A stretch of DNA of 64,000 nt, from assembly GCA_021521415.1 (NCBI GenBank), contig JAIQDT010001095.1, positions 371,501 through 435,500 of the forward strand, written 5' to 3'. Below are positions 1-11,653 of this stretch, one piece after another. A program made the position numbers and the translations under genes. This DNA comes from Bidens hawaiensis. Lineage: Eukaryota > Streptophyta > Magnoliopsida > Asterales > Asteraceae. How positions within the stretch are numbered: position 1 is the first letter of the stretch; each line of letters begins with the position of its first letter. The notes below the pieces were generated by a model. The model had not been told where the DNA came from. It made no database searches and worked only from the letters and a program-made list of their open reading frames with translations.

Positions 1-211
1 AGAACAAGATTTAGATATAAAGATTAAAACTTTAAATGAAACAAGGAAGAGAAAACACCGGAAAATTGTAGATCTGAAAGAAAAATGAAAAAAACAGGGC
101 AGCTAACGTCACAAATCAATCGAACAGTGCTCTGCTTACGTTATTCTTCTTCAAATCTTCAATCAGCAACAATCTTTCTAAAAAATAGCAGTAACAAGCT
201 CTGATACCACT
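1..211 (-). mobile_element. LTR retrotransposon, start of internal region with primer-binding site
   Basis: The reverse complement of 198-209 reads TGGTATCAGAGC, the usual plant initiator-Met tRNA primer-binding site, two bases inside the LTR that starts at 212. The element therefore runs leftward, and 1-197 is its untranslated leader, continuing beyond the window. No coding sequence is visible in these 211 bases, so copia or gypsy cannot be assigned. Confidence 0.75.
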
Positions 212-1459
212 TGTCAGGTCCCAATTTTATGGTCGATTCGGCTCGGATCTTTAATCAATCATGTCATAACTCACACAAAATTAATCGTGTTGACAAGAGA
301 GTTAATGACGGGTTACTATATTTAGAAAGATGACCGTTTGTTAAAGGCGGAATCAATAACAAACATACGGTTGCAATGAATATTCAAAGATAGAAGACAC
401 ACATAGGATTCACTCAAAAGATTTCCATTTATATAATGTTAGTCATACAAAAGGAGTAATCAATTTAGGGTTTATAAGGAATCCTCGGACAGCCGTTACA
501 CACACAAAATATTCTCAATTAATGTGTCGTGTGTATTCTGTCTCTGTGTCTCTATTTTTTTCGGTTTTTTGGTGTCTTCTGGCAGCGTGCCCGATTTATT
601 CTATTTATAGGCCTGCCAACCTAGGACAGCTGTCATTCCTTTTAGAAACCCTATCCGATAGTACATATTCAAATTACATATTCAAAGATAAAACTAAGTG
701 TAAAACAAGTCTTCCGGGTAGGCTTTTCATTAAACTTCAGTCTCCGAGTACGCAGTGTACTCGGCCTTCCTTCAGACTTGGTAAACATAGAAGTGTACTC
801 GGGATCAGTTTCCGGGTAGACTTTACTTAAAGAATATTTTACCAAGTAAAATATTCACCGAGTAGACTTCAATCTTCTTGGACTTATCAATCTTTGCTCG
901 ACAAATCCTTACGAGCAACCTTGTTCTTCTATGATCCTGTTCGGCTCATTGTCAGTTGAACAACTTATTGATAAGGCGTACTCGGGAGTACATACCTTAC
1001 TTGAACAAAACCTTACTCGAAATAACTTAGAGATATTCTATTAACTCATCAAGTATACTCGGACCATAATTATTAAAGAATACCTTGCCAGGTCTTCCAA
1101 TCACTTGGCTTCATGGACTTGGTTGACCAAACCTTACTCGGAAGAGTAAAATACTTGGTCTTGAAGAACAACCCTGCTTGACAAAGTGAACTTACTCGGA
1201 TATGCTAAATCAATGATCCTTACTCGGAAATCACTAAAAAGCATACCTTGCTCGGATATCCACTTAAGAAGACTATTTGATGTAAACCTTGCTCGGGAGG
1301 TAAAATCTCGTACTCGGCTAAGTAAAAGCTTACTCGAAGGTCCAACGTGTGCTCAGATTCAATACTTAGCTGTTTCTGAGGAAGTTGAGAAGATTCCAAT
1401 CTTCCAAATTCTTCGTTTAGGTCAAATCTCCTCATTTGGGTCAAATTCTTGACCCAACA
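212..1459 (-). mobile_element. 5' LTR of a minus-strand LTR retrotransposon
   Basis: On the plus strand the block begins TGTCAGGTC and ends GACCCAACA, an imperfect terminal inverted repeat bounded by TG and CA, and it abuts the primer-binding site at 198-209. It is about 1248 bp long. The right edge falls inside a subterminal repeat of the CACTA element, so this retrotransposon inserted into the CACTA element. The right-flank bases TTGTC (1460-1464) should recur beyond the left LTR, outside the window. The second half (about 700-1350) is studded with TACTCGG-like motifs. No gene is supported here; the short ORFs are chance. Confidence 0.7.
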
Positions 1460-2110
1460 TTGTCTTACCGTTTGTCACACATAATGCTTTTCCTAATTCA
1501 AAGTGTGGCTATTGTCAAACTTTTCGTCACACATAGTGATGTATTGTGTGGCCAAACATATCATATAGACACTGGAGGTTATTTTTAATGTGGCTAAAAA
1601 TGTGAAGTTGCCACTCAAAACACTCTTTTGTAGTTTGTGGTGTGTCCATTGTCTTACCGTTTGTCACACATAATGTTTTTCCTAATTTATAGTGTGGCTA
1701 TTGTCAAAATTTTCGTCACACATAGTGATGTATTGTGTGGCCAAACATATCATATAGACACTGGAGTTATTGTCAATGTGGCTAAAAATGTGAAGTTGCC
1801 ACTCAAACACTATTTTGTAGTTTGTGGTGTTACCGTTTGTCACACATAATGCTTTTGTAATATAAAGTGTGGCTATTATCATACTCTTCGTCACACATAG
1901 TGATTTTTCCAATGACGTTTGATCTCGTTCCGCCACACAAACAAAAACCAATTGATGAAAGAGTGGCCAATGTTTTTGGTACCCTTTCGTCACACAAAAA
2001 TGTTTTTGTTGTGGCTAATGATCATTTATAGACTCTAATTTTTGAATTTCAGGTGTGGCTATTGTCTTACTTTTGGCCACGCCTATTTAATGTGTTCTAT
2101 GTGGCCAAAT
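1460..2110. repeat. Left subterminal tandem repeat array of the CACTA element
   Basis: About two and a half copies of a 176-189 bp unit begin near 1461, 1650 and 1826. Each has TACCGTTTGTCACACATAAT followed by GTGTGGCTATT and GTGTGGCCAAAC segments. The first copy is cut by the LTR ending at 1459. The motif pair GTCACAC/GTGTGGC recurs at the right end of the element. Confidence 0.75.
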
Positions 2111-2487
2111 TGTGTGTAATTAGGCAATATATAATTATTTTTATTTTTTGTGCAGTAATATAAAACAACTATAAGCAAGCATGACAAAACAAAATTAGAA
2201 ACAAATTATATGAAAAATAATATTCACTTAAGCAAATGTATATGCAAAATATCTTACAAAATACAAAAATAACGACTACCTATATACTAGCTAAGGTGTC
2301 GGTTTTCTTGGCACTGCTCCTTGTATTCTGTTTGGTCACCCTGTCTATCGTTGTGTACTTTGCCTTTGCCTTCTTGCCAGCTCTGTCTGGTTCTTTTGAG
2401 GATGGGAGTGGTGGTAGCTGGAACAACAGAATATGAAAAACAAATATGTATAATTAATGTCGTATTTTGTAATTGAATAGAACAAAA

Positions 2488-2682
2488 TAGTAGGCCTGCA
2501 AACGAACCGAACATTCGTTAAACTGTTCGGGAACCTCTCGGCAGGTAGTTCGTTTATGTTCGTTTATCTTGGTTCAATTACGTTCGTTTAGATTATAAAC
2601 AAACGAACATAAACGAACACAAGTGTTCATTTTTTAAACTAAATGAAAATGAACATAGATATTTGTTCGGTTAAGTTAAAAG
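2488..2682. mobile_element. Probable MITE or remnant inside the transposase gene
   Basis: A short AT-rich palindromic block contains GTTCGTTTATGTTCGTTTA and, in the opposite sense, AAACGAACATAAACGAACA, separated by about 30 bases. It begins with TAGGCCTGCAAACGAACCG, a start common in plant non-autonomous DNA elements. It lies just downstream of the last recognised transposase exon. I could not define both termini or a target duplication. Confidence 0.4.
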
Positions 2683-5678
2683 GGAACAAACCTCCTGGTC
2701 ACATAAGATTAGGTGTTCTGGCCAAGCAACAAAAGTACTGGTTGTGTTGCCAACAGTCATAATTTCACCTGCCTCACAAGGAATAATTGCTTGTTCCTTT
2801 ATGGCTTCATCAATACTAACTTTATAGAAACCCTCCGGGATTGCTTTTCCATGCAACTGTTGTGGAACTGGTGACCAATGAACTGTACCATGTGCCACCT
2901 TGTTACGCTTGTCATGCACACACAAACGACACTTATACACCTATAAACAAGCATGTGAATTTAAGATGGCCTAGTTGAAGTCAATATATAAGTACATACC
3001 CATGGATATGCTATGTTGGTGGGAAATTAACAATGTTTCGCGCAGTACATACCTTTATTTCAGCAGGTGGGGAAGCTTCATCCGTAGATACATCAACTTT
3101 TCTTTTACGGCTTCTCCGTTTTACCTAAAAGACATTCAATGAATCAGCTTATGGATGGAAATCAATCAACAATTAAAGGAAAAACTGAAATTGCCAAATA
3201 CTTACTGATGGTTTTTTCGAGCCGTTACTATCCGGAGTGTGGTGTACTTGTGTTGATGCTTGGTCAACATTGTTCTCTGCAGGCTTCATTGGTAGTATAA
3301 AAGAAATTGGAATTGTTAGACTTATTAGGTTTTAAAATATAAAAACTATTTCCAAATACTTACTGATGTCGCGCTATGGGGATCGACTACCGTTTGGTCA
3401 AAAATTTTTTCCACAGACTTGGCCTGCAATTCGGTAATAGAAAATAAGCATACTCACATTGGAAACGAATTATAAAATACTTACTGATGTCGCGATATGG
3501 GGAGCGTGTACCGTTTCGACAACTATTTTATCCACAGACTTGGCCTACAATTAACTTATGCAATATCAACACACTCACATGGAAAGTTAATTATTAAAAC
3601 AAATCAATCAAACTGTCAAATGCTTACCTGCGTATCGGATTCTTGTTGCACAGCCTCACCTGAGGTTAAGATGTTTCCCATAGAACTAGCCTACAAATCA
3701 ATTTATTAGGTTATGGAAAATGAAAAATCACATGAAAAGTTGTAATAAACAAAGAAACTGTCAGATACGTACTGGTGCTGGCATTTTATTTTGCGCCACA
3801 GCACTAGTACTTTGGTTAGAACCAACCTGGTTGAGAAAAGGATTTACCTACAAATTATGGCAAAAACAGTGCCAATTATGTATGTCGAATGCATTAATTA
3901 GTATGTAGCATGCGTCACTTACTTGACTTGCCAACATTTTCGGCAACAATCCTTCGAGATGTTTGAACCTGGTCTCAAATGCTAACTGTTCCTTCTCACG
4001 GCTTGCTAGCATAGCATTCGTGGATTCAAGTAAAGTCGTCAACCTATTCACCACTTCATCTCTCTGCACCGCCTCATACTCAAGTTAGGCAATCCGTTGC
4101 TTAAACGAGCCTTTTACCCGACTCACACACCAATATTTACTTGTTGTCAATCTGTACCCAATCCTTTTTAAAAACCCACCTTTCTCTTTGCCAAGCACTA
4201 AGGTGACGACATCTGTGCACGGTTCAAGTGTCAGGGCTCCGGAGGCGATCTGCTACTCATGTTGAACCTGCAAGAAAACAAATATTCTAATACGTTTGTA
4301 AAACGCTTATGTACAAAAACATATAAAAATATTCTAATACGCTAGTAACACGCTTATGTATCCACATCAAGTGTTGAGACAAGTTATAGAGACTCAAGTT
4401 TTTTTGACACCAATATAAGGCAATGAATTGACTTTAACATGATTTAAAAAGTTTAATACTAAAACATACTAATTTGGTTGCCATGCCTTCGACAACAACA
4501 TTCTTGTATGCACCATCTTTGTCCTCCCTTGCTTTCATCCACATTAATGCACGGCCGGGGATCTTATCTGGTTCAATTTCTTTATTTTTAACCTTGCAAA
4601 ATATTCAAGAGAAAGCAGCTGATGGTCATGCATTAGACACATAACCAACAAATCATTGAACTAGAGAGAAAGCAGCTGACGGTGATTACCAGTTTCTCTC
4701 AAAGGTAGGTATAACCCCCTCGTCCCATGTGATGATCAAAAACATTATTTGCTCGAGCTCCCTTTGATGAAGCCGATTTTTTCTTCAGACACACATTATA
4801 ATCATTTCATTATATTTAAAAAAAACATAAACCATATATAGTCGATCAATCTACGTTTTGCCATTCAAAAGGGGGTGGTGACGCAGCTTGTTGCCCGCTT
4901 ACCTGCCTCTATATTGTAATTGGATCCTTTTTAATATAATCACACAATCTACGTTTGCAGAGTAGAGGATTTATACCTAAACTGCTCGGATTGTGTGTAC
5001 TCAACGAAGCGATCCCAGTCTTCTTGCTTGATCATCGTCCTGTGTCCCTTGGGTATTGCCTTCAGTTTCAGAGGTTTACCGATGTTCGGCATAATGTATT
5101 TGGCATACATTTTTCTTCTGAAATTCCGAAGAAGGTGTCCGAGCCGATTCATCACAGAAGGCTTGTGACACGACTCAATCACAAAATATTTCTGCATAAT
5201 ATAATAAAGTAAAGGTAAATTACATCTCAAAATATAAAATGCACAAATAAAAATAAAGAATAACTGTTATTTGTTCCCACAGTTTATCTCTAAGCTCCTT
5301 CGTGACCTCCCTCCAACTTAAATGTCTCAAGCCAACTATTTCCCTTACAACATCCCCTTAAAAACTTGAAGACTTTGATCTGGTTTGGCCAGTGAACCTA
5401 CCTAGATTATCAAACTCCGCTGCCAGTCTGACACCACCAGAGTTTGCATAATCGGTACGTAGCTTAGGTGACCTCATCAACCCCCTTGTAGGTTTTTTTA
5501 TAGTAGCAAAATTGTTTATGGATTTGATAGCCATCGTCGCTATATCACCGTCGTCATCGTTGGCTTCCTCGCTAGAGTAGCCTTCAGTGTCGTATGATTG
5601 AGCATCGTCTTCGTCGTTGGCTTCCTCATCGGGGTATAAAACATGTTCTTCTTCGATTCTTTCATCTATAAGCTTCAT
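2680..5678 (-). pseudogene. En/Spm-type CACTA accessory transposase (Transposase_24/23 type), decayed
   Basis: Read right to left, the pieces match plant Ptta/En/Spm proteins. First comes an acidic N-terminus (5678-5358), then a block with WREVTKELRDKLWEQ (about 5350-5265) reached only by a frameshift near 5356. Next are LRNFRRKMYAKYIMPNIGKP (about 5190-4955), HHMGRGGY (about 4715), PGRALMWMKAREDKDGAY (about 4560-4500), a coiled-coil ending (4069-3900), several small exons (3690-3050) including a basic KRRSRKRK stretch, and a final domain with VAHGTVHW and VAWPEHLIL (2940-2671). Exons are separated by short GT-AG introns. In-frame stops near 4255 and 4085 and the frameshift argue for a pseudogene. 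Such proteins accompany CACTA transposases and are thought to bind the element ends; this role is family knowledge, not shown here. Confidence 0.75.
3364..3544 (-). repeat. Tandemly duplicated 60-nt exon in the CACTA accessory gene
   Basis: Two 60-base segments (3544-3485 and 3423-3364 on the minus strand) are homologous. Each is preceded by an AG acceptor (AATTGTAG and AATTGCAG) and followed by a GTAAGTA donor. They encode AKSVDKIVVETVHAPHIATS and AKSVEKIFDQTVVDPHSATS in phase 0. The intervening intron is also similar, so exon plus intron was duplicated as a unit of about 121 bp. Confidence 0.7.
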
Positions 5679-6408
5679 CTTCGATTGTTTTTTAATAATT
5701 TGGAGTATGAATCACTGTCGTCTGATTTGTGGAGTGGAAAATTTTTTAATAATTTGGAGTGTAATTTGATTTTTGGAGTGTTAAATGTAATTTGGAGTTT
5801 TTGAATATTTGGAGCCAATATTTTGGAGCTTTTTGAGTTTTGCCTACCTTTTAATTAAGAACCAATATATTATTGGCATAGTTTTTACGGCAGAGAACAT
5901 GTGGCTAAAAATAGACACTTTGACAGAAGATGGTTGGATAAGCGTGTTACTGGCGTATTAGGATATTTATATATGTTTATGTACATTAGTGTGTTACAAG
6001 CGTAATAGTGTTTTTTAACAAAGTGTTTTTTGTTTTATTTCTATATTTAACCAAGTGTTGTTTACGATTTAATAAGCATATCACAAGCGTTTTTAACAAA
6101 GTGTTTTTTGTTTTTTCGATTTGTTTTAAGATACTCCATAATTACCATTCATTAAAAGTTTTCATACAAAAGGCACCATTACAATACATTCCATGAAACA
6201 AAATAAGTGAATAACAAAATAGATGATACAAGAAACTATAAAAGTAAAGCATTTAAAAGCTAACCAATCAACATTCAACACAATAAACAAAAAAGTGTAT
6301 CAATACAACCATACAAATATTACCCAACGTGACCAAATCACAAATGTTCCAAAAATCACCAAACACATCACCAAATATTTCCCAAATGTTCCAAACATCA
6401 CCAAATCA
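5679..6408. other. AT-rich spacer without a recognisable gene
   Basis: This separates the transposase gene from the B3-like gene. It contains short repeats of TTTGGAG (about 5700-5830) and of GTGTTTTTTGTTTT (about 6010-6110), and an A-rich stretch with many ACCAAATCAC-like words (about 6330-6420). I see no coding signal. Confidence 0.6.
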
Positions 6409-7627
6409 CTAATCAACTTTTGAAACTAACAAAGTAGCTTCATTGAAGTCATATTCAAATCTGCACTTATCACCAATCTGTAATTCATTTTCCTCCTTGA
6501 AAAATTTCCATTTTGGTAACCAATATCTGAATTTCAGTTCCGACACTTCACCATGAAGTTTCATTTTTTTACGACCTTCGGGATTTACCAAAGTGATTAG
6601 CATTCCATCATAGGCATCAATCTTCAATGTGACCCCGAAGACGCTGTGAAAAGCAAATTTCAAATATACTTGTAAATAAAAAAGAAATTTAAAAATTCAA
6701 TTTACCAATTTCTTGGTGGCGTTTATGTGGAAGACAATTTTAGAATCATCATTTTGCTCATCAAGATGAATTGGGTTTTGAGAGGAACTACCTTGATTGC
6801 TTAATTGATAGTTGAGAAACAGCTAATTTGGACCAGGAAGGATAAATTCTATGCCATCTTCATGAAAGACATTAATATGAAATGTAATATCTGATATGAT
6901 TTCAAACACAACAAACGAACCACCTTTCAAGTTGGTTTGTTTAAAAACCTCAACCCATCCATCATCTAGCCTACAACCCATTCCATCCCAAAGACATGAA
7001 ACTTTAAACATATATCTATCTAGAGCAATAAGCTAGAAAAGCAAATTCATGTAATTGTCACCAAATTCTTGAATCACGTACCACTCAGGAAATCCTATTA
7101 AACATTTTAATTAAAAGACATTTGAATTTGGAAACAATCATTAAAAACATAAATTAAAACTTACCAAGTAATGGACGTGTCAGTTTCTGACTGGAATACA
7201 TATCGTAGTATCGGATTGATCATTTACGTTTCTTTTGAATGTAAACATATTCAACATAGATCTTGACTTAAGCTCAAAAACAATATATGTTCCAGCTTCT
7301 ATATAACATTCTCTGATTAATTCAGTCCAACCGGTTCCAAAATAAAAGTCATCAAGTACTTTGATTATAACGACAGAAAACATTCTACCGCTTTGATCAT
7401 AAATCAAACAACAGCCGATATTCGATTTCATGTCAGCAAACATTGGTTGAACAAATTTAGAAATGAGCTATAAGTAACACAAAAAATGTTCTTAGAATGT
7501 ATATCTTGTAAAACTGTAAAATGTTTCATAAAAAAAATTAACCAGATAACATTAACATACCATCCTACTCATGGAATCGCTGTCGATATCTACCAGGAAC
7601 TTAACTCCATTATTGAGACGTGGCATT
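6409..7627 (-). pseudogene. B3-domain-like (REM-type) gene carried by the CACTA element
   Basis: The likely start is the ATG whose complement ends at 7627 (MPRLNNGVKFLVDIDSDSM). An exon join (donor GTATGT near 7560, acceptor TATAG near 7470) leads to LISKFVQPMFADMKSN. Three blocks resemble successive B3 domains: 7443-7180 (GWTELIRECYIEAGTYIVFE), 7011-6823 (DDGWVEVFKQTNLKGGSFVV) and 6663-6409 (WKFFKEENELQIGDKCRFEY). The pattern W-x(2)-F...L-x(2)-GD/GS-x(2)-VFE is the usual C-terminal half of a plant B3 DNA-binding domain, and tandem B3 domains are typical of the REM subfamily. Each block ends in a stop unless more introns are assumed, so it is either a multi-exon gene or decayed. Its place inside a CACTA element suggests capture. 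Expression is unknown. Confidence 0.5.
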
Positions 7628-7689
7628 TTTATGTTCTTACCAGGATAAGCGAAGTAGAAGTTGATTTAGGGTTTTGAAGTTGGGAAAGG

Positions 7690-9090
7690 GGTTTGAATTT
7701 TGGTTTTATTTATTTCTACACATTTAATTATATATATATTTTGGTTTTTGTTTTATAACTTTTTAAAATTAGTATAAAAACATAGCCTTACTTTTAGTTT
7801 TTTTTTTTTTACTAACATTCCAGTATAAATTTCGTTAAAAGTTGAGTTCGTTTAATAAATCCTATTTTTTAAATAAAATTAAATTTTTATCCATTATTGA
7901 AGTGTTATCTTAACCATTAGTAAGATTTTCTGGATAAGATTTACAACTTCGTAATAGAGAAGCTCATAACATTCTAGTGTTATCATTATCATATGTATTT
8001 TTGTATCATTATCATCTTCTAGGTTATCATCATCACCATATGTGTTATGATGATGATCAACATCATAAATTTATCATCATTATCATGTATTATAGTGGTT
8101 ATCATCATCATGATCATCGATCAGCGTCACCATGAAACGGCATCATCATCATACGTCATGCTCAATCAACGTGGTCATTGTATAGGCTATCGTAGTCGGC
8201 GTTGATCATACGGGTAACATATATCTCGCTATCAGTGTCGTCCTCATCGTCACACAGCATCATCATCAGCATCAGCATCATCATTATCATCCTATTGCCA
8301 TGTACGGGATGTAGTCAGCATCATATGGGTTATCGTAAACAAAACGCCCAATATTAGCGATCATTGTCGGCACCATCTTATGAATTGTTGTCGTCATTAA
8401 ACGACATCATCAGTCGTACAGGCTACCATCAGTATGACCGTCGTCATCAAACATCGGTGTCACCATCATCATCATCAATATATATATATATATATCTGTG
8501 TGTGTGTATGTGTGCGTCTGTGTGGCGTATTGTCATATAGGTACATATAATGGGTCATCATTATATATATGAGTGATCATCATCATAGACGTCATGCTCA
8601 TCGTATGAGCTACAATCGCCATCGTATGGGTTGGCGCAAGCAAACCGTACCATATAGGTTAGCAGCATCATTATGATAACCACCACCAACCCAGGTTGTT
8701 ATATTAGCATCGTCGTCGTCATAATTGGGCCAATCATCATGGTCATCATAAGGGATAGCACCGTCATCATCTCATGGATTACATATCCGCAATCATACTA
8801 CACACCACCTACTACCACCATCCACCGCCCACATTTGCCACAATGACCTCCAACACCAACCACTAACCACACACCACCACCACCACCCACCACCACACCA
8901 CCACCACCACCCAACACCCATTAATATTATATATAAATATATATACATTTATTTATACCCACCCACCACCACCACCACCGACCTCCGCCACCACCACCAC
9001 CACCCACCACCACACATCCGCCACCACGAACCACCACACCTCCGCCACCATCCACCACCATCATGACCACCTGAACCTACCACCACCCAC

Positions 9091-9130
<40 letters not shown>

Positions 9131-9340
9131 TATACTAACAGTACGATTAAAATTTAAAAGCACGCGCCTTCTTTTAAAAGGGTCAAATAATTACCCTAAC
9201 TCATCTACTTCTGGAACGGCGATAATTAATTTCAAAATTCAACCTCGTAAGTCAATATTCCTTAAAACCGTCGATGATTCATTTCTACTGTGAAGCACAA
9301 TCACAACCACAAGCCCGAGTGGTTTAATTATTCTGGAACG
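7690..9340. repeat. Low-complexity tract: ATC/CAT-rich, TA and CCACCA microsatellites
   Basis: This lies between the divergent B3-like and ULP1-type genes. From about 7980 to 8790 it is dominated by ATCATC and CATCAT words. TA runs occur near 8480-8495, 8925-8945 and 9098-9126, and a GTGTGTGTATGTGTGCG stretch near 8499. From about 8805 to 9085 it is CCACCA-rich. No reading frame holds a convincing protein. It may be the divergent promoter region, but that is a guess. Confidence 0.75.
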
Positions 9341-9349
9341 GAACCAAGG

Positions 9350-10399
9350 ATGAAGCAAAAGCACGATAGGTCTCAGAATGAAGATGGAACAGGTGTTACT
9401 TTATGATTTTTTTAGCGTTTTAGGTTTAATTAATCTTAAAATGTACGCATTTGTTTAAATCTTCTTATGTATTAAATCGTTTTGTAAGCGTGTTGTTGTT
9501 GTAATACATATATTTGTTTTTTTAAATCTATATATAATATTAAAGCATGTTATAAGCGTGTGCTAAGCGTGTTATGGATTTGGTATGAGAATTTATCATT
9601 GTGATGTTTGAGGAGAGTTTTCTGTTTCCTTGTGATTCGTGTGGTTATCCCCTACCCCCATGTTTTATTGTATGTATGTTATTCAGTTGTCGAAAAAAAC
9701 AAGACTGATAAAAGGAAGACTAAAAACGTTGCTCCGGTGGGGAAAACAAAACATGTTGTGGAAGCAGACTCTGATTCAGACCTTGACACAAAAATCGACA
9801 GGTTGTTGTCAAAGCGGAAATAGGTGGAACACAGCACCTCTGGCCCAGACTTTCAGCGTCTGAAAAAGAAAGCCATTAAAGGAAATAAGCCAGCCGAGAG
9901 GGGAAAACCTTTTGTTGAATTTGTAGACAAAAAATTGAAGAATAGGTGTGCAACTATTAATATTGTTGATGCAGTGAAGACAATGACCACTGCCCAAAAA
10001 ACTTGTGTAGAAGAAATGGGTTTCAGGTCAATGTTAAGACTTCAAGTAACCCAAACTCCAACAACTTTGGGATATTGGTTGCTCATGAACTATAATAACC
10101 GTTTAAATGAATTGAACATTGGGAGCGGTGTTATTAAGATAACACCACAAAAAGTACATGAAGTGTTGGGGATACCAATGGGTAAGATTCCTATTTTAGA
10201 CAAGAGTATACCAAGATTGGGGGAAGATGTTACTACAGATTTGTTCAAAAATCAATTCCCGAAAAATTCAAGAATAAGTAGAAAGCATGTGAAAGACAAA
10301 CTGGCCGCGGATCAAGGAGTTGGTAAACTGTTTAAGATTAATTTCCTCGGGGTTGTCGACCCAGCAGTTGTGTTCGTTCGGCTAGTTAGATGTAAATAA
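9350..10399 (+). pseudogene. ULP1-protease-associated N-terminal domain protein, partial, one nonsense codon
   Basis: Exon 1 is 9350-9392 (MKQKHDRSQNEDG...), with donor AG|GTGTTA; exon 2 starts at 9687 after ATTCAG, and the phase joins cleanly to VVEKNKTDKRKTKN. After a basic, Ser-Asp-rich leader there is an in-frame TAG at 9821-9823. The same frame then continues for 191 codons: VEFVDKKLKNRCATINIVDA, then AQKTCVEEMGFRSMLRLQV and ITPQKVHEVLGIPMGKIPI. This 'RC...MGF..ML.L.......W......L....I.ITP..VHEVLGIP' pattern is the N-terminal region often found before the Ulp1 cysteine-protease domain in plant transposon-carried genes (family knowledge from memory). No protease domain is seen downstream; the frame ends near a possible donor at 10394. 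Carried by the CACTA element. Confidence 0.5.
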
Positions 10400-11640
10400 T
10401 GTTTAAATTTAGTTGTGATACATGATATCACCATTCTTTACTTTGTACTTATTAATTAAAATTAAAGAAATATTGGTTGTTTTTAATACTATTACTACTT
10501 ATAGAGGCCGGTTTGTTGAATTCATTTCATCTTCTGGCTATTTTGGTCAATTGGTTTCAAGTTCAAACATACATCATGTTACATCGATAAAAGTTACAAC
10601 TGACTTGTAGCGTACCATAGTAAGATCAATAAAGTCATTACACTCATAACTGACTCGTGCTATATCAAAGTTACATTAATACAAAGAAAGCCCAAAAATG
10701 CATCATGTTGTCTAGGGTGTTCATGGTTCGGTTGGAAACAGCGAAACCGCCCAAACCGGCCATCGGTGACAGTCATCATTTCTCATCTGATGGTTTTGTT
10801 TCTTGCACAACCTCCATTTGGTTATGTTTCAACATACATTTCAACAGCTAGTTTCCTGCAAAACATTATCAACTCATTTTATAAAAAAAGACCATTATGC
10901 CCTTCTTTTCACTAACCTGCATACCAAAATTGTACCCTTCATACTTTGAAGAAGCCTTTGAACAAATAAAATTCAGTTTTTAAAAACCGCTTCCAAAATT
11001 GTACCCTTCTTCTTGGCCAAGTTTGGAATTCACATAACATATATAAAAGTGTAATAAATTTCAGTCACCAGTTTTATTGCAGTCATTAAAGTCTCTGTTG
11101 TTTTATAGTTGGTTGTTGAGTGTATAACACACTATAACTGCATACTACCTGTCAAAATGGTTTTCACACGCTTTGGAAATGCTCACAAGCTAATTAATTT
11201 TGGAAATTAATTACATTTATACCTACTACCTGTCAAAAATCTTGGAAATATATTTATATAATGATAGCCTACATTCAAGTTAATTAAAATAAAAAACCTA
11301 GTATATCACACGCTTTTTGTATGCTTTAAGTACCTGTAAAAAATCTTGGAAATATATTTATCTAATGATAACCTACATTCAAGTTAATTAAAATAAAAAA
11401 AACTAATATATCTTACTATATATGCTACAAATCAACTGAATTACAATAAATTACTGTCTCAACTACCAAAAATTAAATTTTAGGTCTATTTTGTTATTCA
11501 CTCACACTAATATCTATTTTAAAGTTAACTAAAAAAAACTACATCCAATACGCTTCAAATACGCTTTAACCAAAATATAATAATAACATTTACAGTTAAT
11601 ACCAAAATATAATAATTACATTACATTAATATAGAAAAAC
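10400..11640. other. AT-rich region without a recognised gene, containing a local duplication
   Basis: No convincing exon is visible. Near 10500-10570 there is a short coding-like stretch (GRFVEFISSSGYFGQLVSSS) that could be a decayed downstream exon of the preceding gene. A block of roughly 70 bases containing ATCTTGGAAATATATTTAT and CCTACATTCAAGTTAATT is present twice (about 11235-11305 and 11340-11400). Confidence 0.5.
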
Positions 11641-11653
11641 TAATTACAAAAAA

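Noticed and set aside
198..209. tRNA-like GCTCTGATACCA sequences (also 15901-15912)
   Set aside because: These are primer-binding sites complementary to the 3' end of initiator-Met tRNA, not tRNA genes; no cloverleaf surrounds them.
1186..1452. 88-codon plus-strand frame
   Set aside because: It falls inside an LTR and is made of the repeated ACTCGG motif; no protein family resemblance.
8800..9085. Proline/histidine-rich coding region
   Set aside because: CCACCA repeats are open in several frames; no start codon context, splice signals or flanking conserved exon.
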